From: Shimia sp. CNT1-13L.2
Lineage (GTDB): Bacteria > Pseudomonadota > Alphaproteobacteria > Rhodobacterales > Rhodobacteraceae
NCBI RefSeq assembly: GCF_024331145.1
Contig: NZ_JANDJO010000003.1
Coordinates: 62,001-126,000, forward strand
DNA length: 64,000 bases
Reading direction: 5' to 3'
Part shown: positions 63,233 through 64,000 of the stretch, piece by piece
Layout of the letters: each line of letters opens with the position of its first letter
Numbering within the stretch: position 1 is the stretch's first letter
Position numbers and translations under genes: made by a program
Notes under the pieces: generated by a model
The model's input: the letters and a program-made list of their open reading frames with translations, nothing else
The model's database searches: none
What the model was told of the DNA's origin: nothing

Positions 63233-64000
63233 ATGATCGCCCTGATTTTCCGCCGCTTCGGCTTTGCGGCTTTCACCATTGCCTTTGTCTCGGTCGTGAT
63301 GTTCGCCGCAGTCGAGGCATTGCCGGGCAACGTCTGCACATCGTTCCTGCAACGTTTCGCCCAGGGGCCGCGTCTCGAACGCTGTATTGAACAGCAGGGA
63401 CTCGATCGTCCTGCGCTTGTGCGCTACGGCGAATGGGTCGCCGGGGCGGCAAAAGGCGATTTTGGCTATTCCCTGAAAAAGCGAAAACCCATCAACGAAC
63501 TGATCTGGGAGCGTTTCCGCAACACTGCACTTCTTGGCGGGATTGCGGCGCTTCTGGCCATTCCCCTGGCCATCTTCCTGGGCATTGTCGCAGGCGTCAG
63601 ACGGGACCGACCCGCAGATCTCACCCTTTCAAGCGCTGCCATGCTTGCGATGACGATCCCGGAATTCGTGACGGCGACCGCCCTGATCTACATTTTTGCC
63701 GTGACGCTCCAGTGGTTTCCGGCGGTCACCATCGTCTCTCCCGGTGCCTCGTTGGCACAGATGTTGCCCAACATCGTACTGCCCGTCATCGTGCTGTCTG
63801 CGGTCCTTGTAGCCCATATCATGCGCATGATGCGCGCCAGCGTGATTGACGTGATGGCCTCGGACTATGTGCAGATGGCCCGTCTCAAAGGGGTGCCGGA
63901 GCGCCAGATCATTCGCAAACACGTCGTGCCAAACGCCATGATCCCGGCTTTGAATGTGATTGCGCTGACGATTGCGTGGCTCTTGGCGGGCGTTGTCGTG
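63233..64000 (+). CDS. Peptide-type ABC transporter permease, DppB/OppB family (partial)
   Basis: The gene runs off the right edge after 256 codons. An N-terminal membrane segment is followed by a periplasmic loop (FAQGPRLERC), a KGDFGYSLKKRKPINELI signature, several membrane segments and the permease coupling loop MASDYVQMARLKGVPERQII. ATG 63233 lies 73 bp after the binding-protein stop. The second permease and ATPases are presumably just outside the window. Confidence 0.9.
   Translation, partial: MIALIFRRFGFAAFTIAFVSVVMFAAVEALPGNVCTSFLQRFAQGPRLERCIEQQGLDRPALVRYGEWVAGAAKGDFGYSLKKRKPINELIWERFRNTALLGGIAALLAIPLAIFLGIVAGVRRDRPADLTLSSAAMLAMTIPEFVTATALIYIFAVTLQWFPAVTIVSPGASLAQMLPNIVLPVIVLSAVLVAHIMRMMRASVIDVMASDYVQMARLKGVPERQIIRKHVVPNAMIPALNVIALTIAWLLAGVVV

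Overview
The window is alphaproteobacterial chromosome, most likely from the Roseobacter group of Rhodobacteraceae. It is GC-rich and densely packed, with many 4-bp ATGA/GTGA gene overlaps. Typical signatures are a type-B putA divergent from an Lrp-type putR, an oxyR/katG divergon, and a large formate dehydrogenase (FDH) region with DUF6505, DUF4444, Mrp, DUF6494, DUF3305 and DUF3306 genes. All complete genes look intact. No insertion sequence, prophage or CRISPR array was seen. Assignments rest on reading motifs and gene order; no database search was run.

Layout. 1-6800: housekeeping and amino-acid catabolism (suhB-type phosphatase, GFA protein, rhomboid protease, putA/putR, TPR protein). 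6869-17662: tRNA-Leu, a secreted protein of unknown function, and a 3148-residue RTX protein with an N-terminal lipase-like domain, an Asp/Trp-rich amphipathic spacer, a Ca-binding segment and a tandem array of 13 modules of about 430 bp. 17672-28464: a minus-strand catabolic operon (hyuB, hyuA, livGFHM, a periplasmic binding protein and an acyl-CoA hydratase-like gene), divergent from an AraC regulator across four 22-bp-phased repeats. 28567-33826: tRNA-Gly, an FAD dehydrogenase, and oxyR/katG with a structured katG leader. 34136-37309: tungstate transporter tupBCA and a ClpP-like membrane protein.

37412-54708: the FDH supercluster. The minus-strand genes are DUF6505, a DUF4444 ligase-like protein, Mrp, DUF6494 and a polyferredoxin. 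The plus-strand genes are a TupA-like/cytochrome c fusion, DUF3305, DUF3306, TorD chaperone, a small Tat peptide, FdhA, FdhB, FdhC, a WD40/cytochrome c fusion and a 41-residue membrane peptide. A GAFTGA-less NtrC-type regulator and its histidine kinase follow. Tungstate uptake a few genes away fits a W- or Mo-bis-pterin FDH exported by Tat that passes formate electrons through FdhB to the membrane cytochrome b, with c-type cytochromes nearby as possible partners.

54724-64000: an ectoine-catabolism-like gene set (Lrp regulator, M20 deacetylase-like, diaminopropionate ammonia-lyase, M24 peptidase-like, EutA-like racemase family), then an EamA exporter, a LysR regulator and the start of a peptide-type ABC importer cut by the window end. 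It probably degrades an N-acylated or peptidic diamino acid; the substrate is unknown.
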